A stretch of 64,000 bases of DNA from an uncultured Deferribacterales bacterium (GTDB lineage Bacteria > Chrysiogenota > Deferribacteres > Deferribacterales > Mucispirillaceae): assembly GCA_947853665.1 (NCBI GenBank), contig CANTXF010000016.1:1-64000 (forward strand), written 5' to 3'. The notes beneath the pieces were generated by a model. It was not told where the DNA came from and made no database searches. It saw only the letters and a list, made by a program, of their open reading frames with translations. This document shows, in pieces, positions 8,795 through 18,711 of the stretch. Every line of letters begins with the position of its first letter. The stretch's first letter is position 1. The position numbers and the translations under genes were made by a program.

Positions 8795-11700
8795 ATGCGC
8801 TTTATCAGGCCATTTTTGGGAGCGGCTTTTATATGTGTTGCCGTAATCCCAGTTTTCCTTTTCGGCTGTAAGGAAAAACCGGACGTTATAACCGCAAACG
8901 TTATGGCGCCGGAGCCGTTCAGCCTGGGTTATTACGACGAAGATGGCAACGGAACGTCTGCTGGGCCGTGGCTCCCTCCGCTGCGTATAGCTTTTGACGC
9001 CGGTTCCGTTTCTCCGGCGAATATAGACCTTATTGACAGCGTTATCGTTTCGGGAGCTTCAATACATCCGGAAATGCCCGGTAAATGGCGATGGGAAGGC
9101 GAATATAACATTTATTTCGAGCCTGAAACCGAATGGCCTGCCGGAACGGAATATACGGTAAAGCTGGCGCCGTCCGTTTTCAATAAAGAAGCGGCCGGGG
9201 GCAAAACCAGAACGTACAAATTTAAAACAGCGCCTCTCGAAGCCTATGTTATCGATTCAAAAATATCCCGCGCTCCCGGCGAGAGGCGCACGCCCAGATT
9301 TTCCGCCGGAATAGGGTTTAATTATAACGTAGACCCTGCCGTATTCGAACGGCACTCTAAGCTGACTCTCGACGGAGCTGACGTTTCCTGTTCCGTATCC
9401 TGGGACAATGCGACAAAGAGCGTTACGATTGTTTCCGAGCCGGTTCAGATAACCGACAGGGAGCAGAAGTTCCTTTTTGAAGCTTCCGGTTTCGTTTCCG
9501 CGGATTCGCCTTATAAATATACCGAAAAACTACGCGCGTCGGCCGTGGTGCCCGCATTAAGCTCCTTTTTTAACGTAAGAGGTATTTCCGCAGAAATAGT
9601 TAGAGACGGTAAAAACCAGCCTCAGCAGATAGTTACGGTTGAATTTTCCGCAGAGGCCTCGGAAAAAGACGTAAAGGACGCCCTGAGCGTAAAGCTGCTC
9701 CCGAAATATATATATGAGGACGGCACCCTTTCGGACACTCCACCGTATGGAAAGCCGGAGGCTTCCTCCCACAGGTGGACTTATGAAGACCTGGAAAAAT
9801 ATCCTTCTGCAGGTAAAACGTATGATTTTATTCCCGCTGCCGCGGACGGTTTGCCTGAAACCACGCATCCCTTCATAGTGGATATAGACGATGATAGCGA
9901 GCGCTATATGGCGGTTGCTGTAAAGCCGGGATTTATTTCTAAAGACGGGTTTCCTCTAAGCCGCGGAGTTACACAGATAGTAAGGGTGCCTAAATATCCT
10001 AAAGAAATATATATAATGAGCGACGGGGCGATCCTTCCCGTAAAAAATGATAATGTTATAACGGTGGCTTCCAGAGGCGTTAAAACCATATATACGGAGG
10101 TGGGCAAGGTCCTTGACTACCAGCTTCATAACGTTATAGGAGCTACTTACAGTGGCGGTCTTTCCGAGCCGGATTTCAGATACGACGGGATAGACGAATC
10201 GAATTTCATGTCCCTGTCATCCGGACGCGGCGATATTTCATATAAATCCAATAAGGACGTCAGCTATTCCTATATAGATTTGGGAAAATTCGCAAAAAAA
10301 TCCGGCCCGGGGCTTTATTACGTTTCAGTTGAAGGAGGCGGGAATAAAGTAAAGCGCCTTATTCTCGTAACGGACATGGGCATGATATTGAAAAAGAACG
10401 CCGACGGTTCCTCGTCGGTTTTCGTAATGTCCATATCTAAGGGAGAGCCCGTAAGGGGTGTTAGAGTAGAGGTTACGGGCAAAAACGGCCTTCCCGTTAT
10501 TTACGGCTATACGGACGGCGACGGTCTATTTTCCTTTGAAGATTTAAAATCTCTCCCCAGGGATAAAAAACCGGTGGCTGTTTCCGCCTACGCAGGCGGG
10601 GACGTTTCCTTTATACCTCTCGATAAATATTCAAGACAGGTTAATTACTCCAATTTCGATACGGGAGGCGTCTACGAAGGAGAATCCGCCGACGGTATGA
10701 ACGCGTATATCTTTACCGACAGAGGTATATACCGCCCCGGAGATACTGCCCGTATATCCGGAATAGTAAAACAGTCCGACTGGAGCTCCCTCGAAGGCGT
10801 TCCTGTGGAAGCGGTTATAAAGGACGGCGATGAAAACGACGTTCTGGTAAAAAGGTTCTCCCTGAACGGCGAAGGTATTTTCGAGTTCGATTTTAAAACG
10901 ATTAATACGACCAGAACCGGCGTTTACTCCGCGGAGCTTTATTCCTTAGACGGCAGAAGCAGGGACGGCATGATAGGCAGCGCCGTTTTTCGCGTGGACG
11001 AATTTGAGGCGGACACTATGCGGGTAAACGCCAGGATTAACGGAAAATCGGCGGACGGATGGCAGAAGCCGGAAAAAGTGTCCGGCATGGTTCGCGCGGA
11101 AAATATGTTCGGCACGCCTGCTCAGGGGCGCACAGTAAGATGGAGCGTTAACGTGGCTCCCGCCGGGTTTTATTTCAGCCGTTTCAAGGATTATTCTTTT
11201 ACAGACCCTAACGCCGGTGCGGAAGGCAGGGTAAACAGGCGCTTTAATATTGAAATACCGGACGGCGTTACGGACGAAAACGGAGAAGCAACGGCGGAAT
11301 TCGGTCTTGACGCTTTTGACGGAGGTACTTATTCCGTATCCGTTTTAGCCCAGGTATTCGAGCCGGGAAGCGGGGACGGGTCTGCGGCGTACGATTCCGC
11401 CATGATATCCCCTCTTGATATGATAGTCGGATACAAGGCCTATGGAAATCTCAGCTTTATACACAGAGGCTCCGACCAGAAGGTTAATTTTATAGCCGTG
11501 GATAAAGGCGCGTCGCCTATAAACGCCGACGGCCTTAAAATAAGAATTTTCAGCGTAAAATATGTTTCCAGCCTAGTAAAAGACGGTTCCGGCGGCTATT
11601 CATACCAATCCGTTAAAAAAACCGACATGATAAGCGAGGAACCTTTTTCCATATCCTCTTCCGGAACCGATTATTCCGTTCCTTCAAAAAACGCGGGGCA

Positions 11701-14416
11701 ATACGTCATCGAAATATCCGGAGACGGCAAGGCGCTTTGCAGAGTTCCGTTTTTTGTTTCGGGGGAATCCAACGTTGCCGGAGGGATAGATAAAAATGCC
11801 GAGCTTATACTCCGTCTTGATAAAAAACAGTATTCTCCCGGCGAAGATATTAAGATCAGCATCGTCGCCCCGTACACGGGGGCTGGGCTTATAACCGTTG
11901 AGCAGGACAGGGTTTACGCTTATAAGTGGTTTAAGGCCGATACTCCGTCCTCGGTGCAGACCATTACCCTGCCGGAAGGGCTGGAAGGCAGCGGATATAT
12001 TAACGTCTCTTTTATAAGGGGCTACGATTCAAGAGAAATTTTTGTAAACCCGCACAGCTACGCGGTAGTTCCGTTTTCCGTGAACCTTGATTCGAGGCGT
12101 ATAAACGTATCCGTTTCTGCTCCCGATAAGGCCGCTCCCGGGGACGAAATAAAAATATCTTACGAAGCGGACGGGGACGGAAAAATTATATTATACGGTG
12201 CTGACGAAGGTATTTTGCAGGCCGCCGGATACAAGCTGCCGGACCCGCTGGCGTTTTTCTTTAAAAAACGCGCCCTTGAAGTGGATACTTTTCAGACCGT
12301 TGATCTTATACTGCCGGATTACAGAATACTTATGGATTCCATGGCGCCAGGAGGAGGAGAGGCAGCGCTTGCGGCCGGTCTTAATCCTTTTGCCAGAAAA
12401 ACCGATAAACCGGCGGTTTTCTGGTCCGGGATAAAGAACGTTAAAAAAGGCGAAAAATACGAATATATATACAGAATACCTGATTATTTTAACGGTAATC
12501 TGAAAATAATGGCAGTGGCCGCTTCCGAGCATGCCGTAGGCTCCGGAACCTCCTCGGTTATTTCAAGGGCTCCGGTGGTCCTTATTCCCAACGCTCCTTT
12601 TGCCGCCGCTGCGGGAGACGCTTTCGACGTGTCCCTTGGTATATCCAATCTTATAGAAGGTTCGGGAGAGGATGCAGTTATAAAAATAACGGCGGAAACG
12701 TCCGAAAATCTTGAAACGGAAGGAAACGGCTCCGTTGAAATTTCCGTGCCGGAAGGCGCTGAACGTACCGTCAGTTTCAGGGTAAAGGTTCTGGACGATC
12801 CGGGAAAAGGCGAGATAAGGTTTAAGGCAGAAAACGCCGCTCTTGAAAAGCCTGTTGCGGCTTCCGCCACGCTTTCCGTAAGGCCGCCTGCAATTTTCTC
12901 GTCCAGGCTGGATATAGGCCGTTTCGACGGCGCTGACCATACCGTTTCCGGGATTTTCAGAAATATGTACAACCATTACGCCAGGCGGGTTTTTTCCGTA
13001 TCCTCCAATCCGCTGGCGGCTCTTGCCGGCGCGGAGGGATATCTGAAAGATTATCCGCACAAATGTACGGAACAGATAACCAGCGGTATTTTTCCCCTGA
13101 TATATCTTGCTTCCGGAAGCGACGGAGCTTACCTTACGTTTGATGAAGCGGCCAAAAGGATAAAAGAAGGCTTGGACGTTTTAAGGCCGCGCCAGACTGA
13201 CGGAGGCGGCTTTTCCCTGTGGCCGGACAGAAAAGGCGTGTCTCCTTATTCTACGGTTTATCTTATGCATATGCTTACGGATGCCAAAGAACGGGGTTTT
13301 TCGGTGCCTGGCGACATAACGGCCGGAGGGCTTAAATGGCTTGGCGAATACGCCGCCGGAGAGCCGGAGGGCCTGTGGGACGCCAGAGTAAAGGCCTACG
13401 CCGTTTACGTGATGGCCAGAAACGGAATTGTCGTTTCAAGATATATTGGAAGACTGGAGGAATATCTTAATTCGGTATATCCCAAAGATTGGAAAAAAGA
13501 CCTGATATCGGCATATCTCGGCGCTTCCTACATAATTATGCGGGAAAATGACAAAGGCCTGGCGTATATGAAATTTTTTGAGCCTGAGGGAGACGGGTTC
13601 GTTTTCTACAGGGATTATGACTCCAGCTCCGTGAGGAACGCCAATTACCTGTATCTTATAGCAAACCATGCCCCGGAAATGCTTCCCGAATATAAAAAAC
13701 TTGCGGAAGGTATGATAAAAAGCGTTTCGGAAGGAAACTACAATACGTTGTCCTCCTCCGCCTTTATCGTTGCTCTCGGGGCTGCCGGACAGGCCGCGGC
13801 TGACGACGAGGGCGTTTCTGTTTCCGCCGTTGGTAAAGACGGTGCGAAAGCCGGTTTGGAAATCAGATTTACTCCTTTCCCGACTGCCGATTTCGGCCCG
13901 GATACGGATAAGCTGGAAGTTTCCTTCCCCGGTAAAGCCTCCTCCGGTTATTTTTATTACGTTCTTCAGAGCGGTTTCGACAGGGTTTCGCCTCCAGCCG
14001 TTTCAAACGGCCTTGAGCTTACGAGGGAATATCTTGATAAAGACGGAGAAAAAATAACAAAAGCCGCTGTCGGAGACGAAATAACCGTCCGCATAAGGCT
14101 CAGGGCTTCAGGCGGAAACGGTTACGGTCTGACCGCCGTTACAGACCTTCTTCCCGGCGGTTTCGAAATAATACGGGAAAGCGTAAACGCCAGGGATCTG
14201 GAGTATTTTGACATTAGGGAGGACAGGGCTCTGTTTTATGTTCCTGCGTCCGGTAAATCCGCAGAGATAACTTATAAGGCGAAGCTGCTCTCGTCCGGCG
14301 ATTTTACCGTTCCACCCGCTTATGCAGAGGGTATGTACAACCGCTTATTGAACGCTAATACCGCTTCCGGCAGATTAATTGTCAATAGCGCCGGTACGAA
14401 CGCCGGGGATAAATGA
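8795..14416 (+). CDS. Alpha-2-macroglobulin family lipoprotein (YfhM type)
   Basis: Giant protein of 1873 residues. A lipoprotein signal with lipobox LFGC (Cys25) anchors it to a membrane. Many beta-sandwich MG domains follow; the FTDRGIYRPGD signature near residue 640 is typical of the macroglobulin MG domains. The thioester site is CTEQ at Cys1424-Gln1427 within YPHKCTEQ, so the protease-trapping covalent bond is likely intact; a helical thioester domain follows. In other bacteria such proteins trap attacking proteases in the periplasm and are encoded with PBP1C, which repairs the wall. That pairing is kept here: the next gene starts within this gene's stop codon (ATGA). An ACGGAGG site precedes the ATG. 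Confidence 0.93.
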   Translation: MRFIRPFLGAAFICVAVIPVFLFGCKEKPDVITANVMAPEPFSLGYYDEDGNGTSAGPWLPPLRIAFDAGSVSPANIDLIDSVIVSGASIHPEMPGKWRWEGEYNIYFEPETEWPAGTEYTVKLAPSVFNKEAAGGKTRTYKFKTAPLEAYVIDSKISRAPGERRTPRFSAGIGFNYNVDPAVFERHSKLTLDGADVSCSVSWDNATKSVTIVSEPVQITDREQKFLFEASGFVSADSPYKYTEKLRASAVVPALSSFFNVRGISAEIVRDGKNQPQQIVTVEFSAEASEKDVKDALSVKLLPKYIYEDGTLSDTPPYGKPEASSHRWTYEDLEKYPSAGKTYDFIPAAADGLPETTHPFIVDIDDDSERYMAVAVKPGFISKDGFPLSRGVTQIVRVPKYPKEIYIMSDGAILPVKNDNVITVASRGVKTIYTEVGKVLDYQLHNVIGATYSGGLSEPDFRYDGIDESNFMSLSSGRGDISYKSNKDVSYSYIDLGKFAKKSGPGLYYVSVEGGGNKVKRLILVTDMGMILKKNADGSSSVFVMSISKGEPVRGVRVEVTGKNGLPVIYGYTDGDGLFSFEDLKSLPRDKKPVAVSAYAGGDVSFIPLDKYSRQVNYSNFDTGGVYEGESADGMNAYIFTDRGIYRPGDTARISGIVKQSDWSSLEGVPVEAVIKDGDENDVLVKRFSLNGEGIFEFDFKTINTTRTGVYSAELYSLDGRSRDGMIGSAVFRVDEFEADTMRVNARINGKSADGWQKPEKVSGMVRAENMFGTPAQGRTVRWSVNVAPAGFYFSRFKDYSFTDPNAGAEGRVNRRFNIEIPDGVTDENGEATAEFGLDAFDGGTYSVSVLAQVFEPGSGDGSAAYDSAMISPLDMIVGYKAYGNLSFIHRGSDQKVNFIAVDKGASPINADGLKIRIFSVKYVSSLVKDGSGGYSYQSVKKTDMISEEPFSISSSGTDYSVPSKNAGQYVIEISGDGKALCRVPFFVSGESNVAGGIDKNAELILRLDKKQYSPGEDIKISIVAPYTGAGLITVEQDRVYAYKWFKADTPSSVQTITLPEGLEGSGYINVSFIRGYDSREIFVNPHSYAVVPFSVNLDSRRINVSVSAPDKAAPGDEIKISYEADGDGKIILYGADEGILQAAGYKLPDPLAFFFKKRALEVDTFQTVDLILPDYRILMDSMAPGGGEAALAAGLNPFARKTDKPAVFWSGIKNVKKGEKYEYIYRIPDYFNGNLKIMAVAASEHAVGSGTSSVISRAPVVLIPNAPFAAAAGDAFDVSLGISNLIEGSGEDAVIKITAETSENLETEGNGSVEISVPEGAERTVSFRVKVLDDPGKGEIRFKAENAALEKPVAASATLSVRPPAIFSSRLDIGRFDGADHTVSGIFRNMYNHYARRVFSVSSNPLAALAGAEGYLKDYPHKCTEQITSGIFPLIYLASGSDGAYLTFDEAAKRIKEGLDVLRPRQTDGGGFSLWPDRKGVSPYSTVYLMHMLTDAKERGFSVPGDITAGGLKWLGEYAAGEPEGLWDARVKAYAVYVMARNGIVVSRYIGRLEEYLNSVYPKDWKKDLISAYLGASYIIMRENDKGLAYMKFFEPEGDGFVFYRDYDSSSVRNANYLYLIANHAPEMLPEYKKLAEGMIKSVSEGNYNTLSSSAFIVALGAAGQAAADDEGVSVSAVGKDGAKAGLEIRFTPFPTADFGPDTDKLEVSFPGKASSGYFYYVLQSGFDRVSPPAVSNGLELTREYLDKDGEKITKAAVGDEITVRIRLRASGGNGYGLTAVTDLLPGGFEIIRESVNARDLEYFDIREDRALFYVPASGKSAEITYKAKLLSSGDFTVPPAYAEGMYNRLLNANTASGRLIVNSAGTNAGDK

Positions 14417-16749
14417 AAAAGCTGAAACCGGCCGCCGCACTATGCTCGTTTTTTCTGCTGGCGGCGGTTCTTTTTAAATCGGCGCCGTATTTTTTCCCCG
14501 GGCCGGCGCTGCTCGGGGGAACTGGCTTTTCCACGGCTGTTTACGACAGAAACGGCGTCCTTATGAGGCTTACCCTTGCGCCCGATTCCTCTTACAGAGC
14601 GTATGCTCCGTCCGGTATGATTTCTGAAAATCTTAAAAAAGCCACCGTCTTATATGAGGACAGGTGGTTTTACTATCATTTCGGTTTTAATCCGGTTTCT
14701 TTGCTGCGCGGAGCCGTTTCACTGGCGGCAGGCGATAAGAAGCCGGCCGGAGCGTCTACAATTACCATGCAGCTTGCGCGTATAAAATACGGTATAAATT
14801 CTAAAAGCGTGTTAGGGAAGCTGGAGCAGATACTGAAAGCCGTTTATCTGGAGATGAGATACAAAAAGGATGATATTCTTGAAGCTTATCTTAACCTTGC
14901 TCCTTACGGCCATAATATTGCGGGCGCGGAAGCCGCCTCTCTCATATACTTTAACAGCAGGGCTGAGAAGCTCTCCCTTGCGGAGGCTTTAAGCCTGGCC
15001 GTTATTCCTCAGAACCCTTCCGGGAGAACTCCCACAAAAGCCGCCGGTATGGAACGCATGGCGGAAGCAAGGTCCAGGCTTTTTGCCAAATGGGTGGAGA
15101 TATACCCGGAAGATTCCGGTTTCTCCGCCCTTTTTAATATGCCTTTGTCCGTACAATCTCCGTCGGACTTGCCTTATATGGCTCCCCACTTTACGGACAG
15201 GCTGCTGCTCTCCGGACTGAGGGGAAACGTCCGGTCTTCTCTGGATATGAAATATCAGGCGCTGCTCGAAAAAAGAACGGAGGCTTTTATTCGCCGGGGC
15301 AGAGCCAGTGGAATCAATAACGCCGCCGCTCTGCTTGTCGATTATAAAACTATGGAAATAAAAGCGTATGTTGGTTCGGCCGATTATTTTAACGAAGGGA
15401 TAAACGGCCAGGTCGACGGCGTTTCTTCAAAACGGTCTCCTGGAAGCGTTCTTAAACCGTTTATATACGCTTTGGCTGCGGAGCAGGGTATAATACACCC
15501 CAAATCCATGCTTAAGGACGCTCCGCGCCGGTTCGGCTCTTATTCTCCCGAAAACGCGGACAGAGGCTTTATGGGGCCTTTATTTGCTTCGGACGCTTTG
15601 GTTCATTCGAGGAATATACCGGCCATAGATTTATTAAACAGGCTGGAGAAGCCGTCTTTCTATGATTTCCTGAAAGAATCCGGGATAACCGGTTTAAAAA
15701 ACAGCGATTTTTACGGCTCCGCCCTTGCTGTTGGCGGTTTTGAAGTAACTATGCTTGAAACCGCAGAGCTTTACTGCGCACTTGCAGGACTAGGGGCCAG
15801 AAGAGGAATAAAATTTCTTAAAGACGGCGCCGCCGTGGAAAGGGGCAGAATATTGGGGCGGGAAGCATCTTTTCTTACCCTTGAAATGTTATCCGGCAAT
15901 CCGAGACCGCGCGGCGCGGAAACTGACGGCGCGGTATACTGGAAAACGGGCACTTCGTTCGCTTTTAAAGACGCATGGAGCGCCGGTATTTTCGGGGATT
16001 ACGTTCTTGTCGTATGGGTGGGAAATTTCGACGGAAAGGGAAACCCGGCCTTTACAGGCAGAGGCGCGGCGGCTCCGCTTTTTTTCAGCATCGTGTCCGG
16101 TCTGGCTTCCCTGGACGGCAGAGGGTTTCCGCGTATAATGCCGTCTCTTTCCATGAACGTTAAGCTTGTGGATATATGCTCGCCCACCGGAGATCTGCCT
16201 GGCAAGTTCTGCCCGCAGACGGAAAAAGGCTGGTTTATACCGGGAGTATCGCCTATTAAAGTATCCGATATATACAGGCAGATACCAATAGATAAGAAGA
16301 CCGGGCTCAGAGCGTGCAGGTATGATGAAAATACGTCATACCTGGCCGTTTATGAATTTTGGCCTACGGATATATATGACCTTTTCCTGAAGTCCGGCGT
16401 TCATAAGAGAAGGCCTCCGAGATATATGCCAGGATGCGATATAGACGATATTTCCTATTTTGGCTCCGCTCCGGTCTTTTCCATGCCTGCGGACGGCTCC
16501 GTCTATACTATAACCGCCGGTTCAGACAGGCCCGGCCTGATACCTTTTGCCGTTTCCGCAGACAGCGGGGCTAATAAAATATACTGGTTCGTAAACGGAA
16601 GGCTGGTTGGTTCCGGAAAACCTTCGGAAAAATTTTTCTGGCGAGCTAAGCCTGGCGTATTCCGTCTTACCGTTTCCGACGACGCGGGGCGTTCGTCTTC
16701 GGTAAATTTCAGCGTGGAGCTGGCGGCCGGAGCGGGAAGAGGCACGTAA
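14413..16749 (+). CDS. pbpC: Penicillin-binding protein 1C
   Basis: Bifunctional class A penicillin-binding protein of 778 residues, anchored by an N-terminal membrane helix (about 5-25). The glycosyltransferase (GT51) domain has the catalytic-Glu motif EDRWFYYHFG near residue 82 and GASTITMQLAR near 115. The transpeptidase domain has SxxK at Ser345-Lys348 (PGSVLKPF) and KTGT at 511. The C-terminal region after about residue 690 fits the BiPBP_C domain that marks PBP1C. It polymerises and perhaps cross-links peptidoglycan. Translational coupling to the alpha-2-macroglobulin gene by a 4-base overlap matches the known yfhM-pbpC pair. Confidence 0.93.
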   Translation: MKKLKPAAALCSFFLLAAVLFKSAPYFFPGPALLGGTGFSTAVYDRNGVLMRLTLAPDSSYRAYAPSGMISENLKKATVLYEDRWFYYHFGFNPVSLLRGAVSLAAGDKKPAGASTITMQLARIKYGINSKSVLGKLEQILKAVYLEMRYKKDDILEAYLNLAPYGHNIAGAEAASLIYFNSRAEKLSLAEALSLAVIPQNPSGRTPTKAAGMERMAEARSRLFAKWVEIYPEDSGFSALFNMPLSVQSPSDLPYMAPHFTDRLLLSGLRGNVRSSLDMKYQALLEKRTEAFIRRGRASGINNAAALLVDYKTMEIKAYVGSADYFNEGINGQVDGVSSKRSPGSVLKPFIYALAAEQGIIHPKSMLKDAPRRFGSYSPENADRGFMGPLFASDALVHSRNIPAIDLLNRLEKPSFYDFLKESGITGLKNSDFYGSALAVGGFEVTMLETAELYCALAGLGARRGIKFLKDGAAVERGRILGREASFLTLEMLSGNPRPRGAETDGAVYWKTGTSFAFKDAWSAGIFGDYVLVVWVGNFDGKGNPAFTGRGAAAPLFFSIVSGLASLDGRGFPRIMPSLSMNVKLVDICSPTGDLPGKFCPQTEKGWFIPGVSPIKVSDIYRQIPIDKKTGLRACRYDENTSYLAVYEFWPTDIYDLFLKSGVHKRRPPRYMPGCDIDDISYFGSAPVFSMPADGSVYTITAGSDRPGLIPFAVSADSGANKIYWFVNGRLVGSGKPSEKFFWRAKPGVFRLTVSDDAGRSSSVNFSVELAAGAGRGT

Positions 16750-16755
16750 AAATAA

Positions 16756-16785
16756 AAAAAGACGCCTGATGAAAAGCGTCTTTTT
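16756..16785. terminator. Terminator after pbpC
   Basis: 10-bp perfect stem, 16756-16765 (AAAAAGACGC) with 16776-16785 (GCGTCTTTTT), 10-base loop. It is 7 bases after the pbpC stop and 6 bases from the 3' end of the opposing tRNA-Arg, so it is likely bidirectional. Confidence 0.85.
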
Positions 16786-16790
16786 GAAAA

Positions 16791-16863
16791 CGGGCTATGC
16801 AGGATTCGAACCTGCGACACCTGGCTCCGGAGGCCAGTGCTCTATCCCCTGAGCTAATAACCC
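16791..16863 (-). tRNA. tRNA-Arg (anticodon CCG)
   Basis: A 73-base cloverleaf on the minus strand: acceptor GGGTTAT with ATAGCCC (one G-U pair), D arm with AGCTCAGGGGATAGAGC, anticodon stem CTGGC/GCCAG with loop CTCCGGA, and T arm CGCAGGTTCGAATCCTGCA. The anticodon CCG reads the arginine codon CGG. CCA is not encoded. Confidence 0.95.
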
Positions 16864-17018
16864 GAAACGGTGAGCTACATTATTTTATTATTACGTAAAT
16901 TTCAAGAGGTTTTATGACGGTACATGAAACTTGTTCCCGCCGGTTTGTTTCTGTTAAATAATCTTGACAAAGAATATAATAAGATTGTAGGTTGGCGGAC
17001 ATATATAAGGAGGCTGCA

Positions 17019-18038
17019 ATGGGAAAGCTGCAAAAAAAACCGGCGTATAACGTGGCGGTAGCCGGGGCTACCGGGGCGGTAGGCGACACGTTTTTAAAAA
17101 TACTGGAAGAAAGAAACTTTCCTATCGCTGAGCTTAAACTGCTTGCTTCCGCCAGGTCGGCCGGTAAAAAACTCAGATTTAGAGGAAAAGAGTACGTGGT
17201 CGAAGAGATGACTCACGATTCTTTCGGCGGGGTAGACATAGCTCTTTTCTCTGCCGGTGGTTCCAGGTCGCTGGAGTTTGCCCCGTCCGCTGTTAAGGCC
17301 GGAGCCGTAGTGATAGACAATTCCTCCGCGTTCAGGATGGAGAAAGACGTTCCTCTCGTTGTTCCGGAAGTTAATCCGGAGGACGCTTTCACACATAAAG
17401 GCATAATCGCAAATCCGAACTGCACCACTATTATTATGCTAGTTCCTCTTAAACCCCTGCACGATTACGCCGGCATAAAAAGGGTTATCGTGTCGTCGTA
17501 TCAATCTACTTCCGGAGCCGGAGCCATGGCCATGGAGGAGCTTAAAAGCCAGACTAAGGCATGGGTAAAGGGAGAGCCTATCAACGTTGAACATTTTGCC
17601 CATCAGATACTTTTTAACGTTATTCCCCATGTGGACAGTTTTACCGACAACTGGTACACCAAGGAAGAAATGAAAATGTATAACGAAACCAGAAAAATGC
17701 TTCATTCCGATACAATATCCGTCAGCGCTACCTGCGTAAGGGTGCCGGTGCTTACCGCCCATTCCGAGAGCGTTTTTATCGAAACTGAAAGGAAAATATC
17801 CAGAGAAAAAGCCATGGAGCTGCTTTCCTCCGCCCCGGGGGTAAAGCTTGCGGACGACCCCGGCAATAAAACCTATCCCATGCCTATAGATGCGGCCGGG
17901 CAGGATTTATGCTTAGTAGGGCGCATAAGGGAGGATATATCCTGCGATAACGGCCTTTCTTTCTGGGTAAGCGGCGACCAGCTGCGTAAGGGAGCCGCCA
18001 CCAACGCGGTACAAATCGCCGAATTGCTTATAAAATAA
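17019..18038 (+). CDS. asd: Aspartate-semialdehyde dehydrogenase
   Basis: Reduces aspartyl phosphate to aspartate semialdehyde with NADPH, the branch point to lysine, diaminopimelate, threonine and methionine. 339 residues, normal length. The dinucleotide motif GATGAVG lies at about residues 14-20 and the catalytic cysteine is Cys135 in NPNCTT. The ATG at 17019 is chosen because a perfect AGGAGG site lies upstream; an in-frame ATG-less extension begins at 16992 and lacks a ribosome site. It is transcribed alone, between a tRNA gene and an HU gene. Confidence 0.95.
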   Translation: MGKLQKKPAYNVAVAGATGAVGDTFLKILEERNFPIAELKLLASARSAGKKLRFRGKEYVVEEMTHDSFGGVDIALFSAGGSRSLEFAPSAVKAGAVVIDNSSAFRMEKDVPLVVPEVNPEDAFTHKGIIANPNCTTIIMLVPLKPLHDYAGIKRVIVSSYQSTSGAGAMAMEELKSQTKAWVKGEPINVEHFAHQILFNVIPHVDSFTDNWYTKEEMKMYNETRKMLHSDTISVSATCVRVPVLTAHSESVFIETERKISREKAMELLSSAPGVKLADDPGNKTYPMPIDAAGQDLCLVGRIREDISCDNGLSFWVSGDQLRKGAATNAVQIAELLIK

Positions 18039-18167
18039 CTTGCAATTATAATTTCCGACGATTATTATTTGCGGAGAAAAGTTTAAGCGGCTTATGTTTT
18101 TGGTTAAGATTTAATAATACGTGCCGATAAACTTGATTAAGACGTTATTTTCTGATATAGGATAATG

Positions 18168-18207
18168 TCGGAGGCGATTTTATGGAAATTGTCCGCCTCT
18201 GTGTCAG
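18168..18207. other. Inverted repeat downstream of asd
   Basis: GAGGCG near 18171 pairs with CGCCTC near 18193, with further partial AT pairing inside (ATTTT with AAATT). No T run follows. It could end asd transcription weakly or be a protein site. The rest of the 254 bases between asd and the HU gene shows only the promoter of the HU gene. Confidence 0.3.
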
Positions 18208-18236
18208 GATATAAATATCTATATAATGATATACTC

Positions 18237-18265
18237 TTGACTAATTATAAGGCAGTATGTATATT
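18237..18265 (+). promoter_or_regulatory. Sigma-70 promoter of the HU gene
   Basis: TTGACT (18237-18242), 17-base spacer, TATATT (18260-18265); 27 bases before the GTG start. Good match in both boxes and ideal spacing. Confidence 0.65.
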
Positions 18266-18292
18266 TAAAGCTCATTTTAGTGGAGGTTTTAC

Positions 18293-18562
18293 GTGAACAA
18301 GAAAGAACTGATCGACAGTATTTCGGAAAAGTCAGGATTGAAAAAAGTTGAAGCGGAAAAAGTCCTTTCGGCTTTTGAAAGCTCCGTGGTCGAAACTCTT
18401 AAAAAAGGCGAGAAAGTTACGCTTGTAGGCTTCGGTACTTTTACCGTTTCCGAGCGTAAGGAAAGAAAAGGCCGCAATCCTAAAACCGGAGAGCCTATGG
18501 TCATTCCGGCTAAAAAGACTCCTAAATTTGTTGTCGGTAAACTTTTTAAAGAGTCCATCTAG
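18293..18562 (+). CDS. HU family DNA-binding protein
   Basis: Small basic nucleoid protein of 89 residues that bends and compacts DNA as a dimer. It starts MNKKELIDSISEKSGL, and the beta-arm carries the family signature GFGTFTVSERKERKGRNP near residues 46-63. The start codon is GTG, preceded by TGGAGG 8 bases upstream. It is a single-gene unit with a clear promoter and terminator. HU and IHF subunits look alike at this level; HU is preferred from overall sequence. Confidence 0.93.
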   Translation: MNKKELIDSISEKSGLKKVEAEKVLSAFESSVVETLKKGEKVTLVGFGTFTVSERKERKGRNPKTGEPMVIPAKKTPKFVVGKLFKESI

Positions 18563-18593
18563 TTTTTCGCCCATCAGGGCGGAAATTATAGAG

Positions 18594-18622
18594 ATGCGCC
18601 GTTTCATGCGGCGCATTTTTCT
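18594..18622 (+). terminator. Terminator of the HU gene
   Basis: 8-bp perfect stem ATGCGCCG (18594-18601) with CGGCGCAT (18609-18616), followed by TTTTCTTTTT. A second small hairpin CGCCC/GGGCG lies just upstream near 18569-18582. Confidence 0.85.
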
Positions 18623-18711
18623 TTTTATATCATCATCTTTCAATTATAATATAATTTGACTTCATAATTTATGTTTGTTACCCTTAATACTGTTTTAGGG
18701 GGAATTTTCTT

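Noticed and set aside
7317-16863. tRNA genes as sites of an integrated element between them
   Set aside because: No integrase, no repeated tRNA end and ordinary genes with uniform codon use between the two tRNAs.
16964-16980. TTGACA and TATAAT before asd
   Set aside because: Both boxes are perfect but only 5 bases apart, so they cannot form one sigma-70 promoter; no fitting partner box was found for either.
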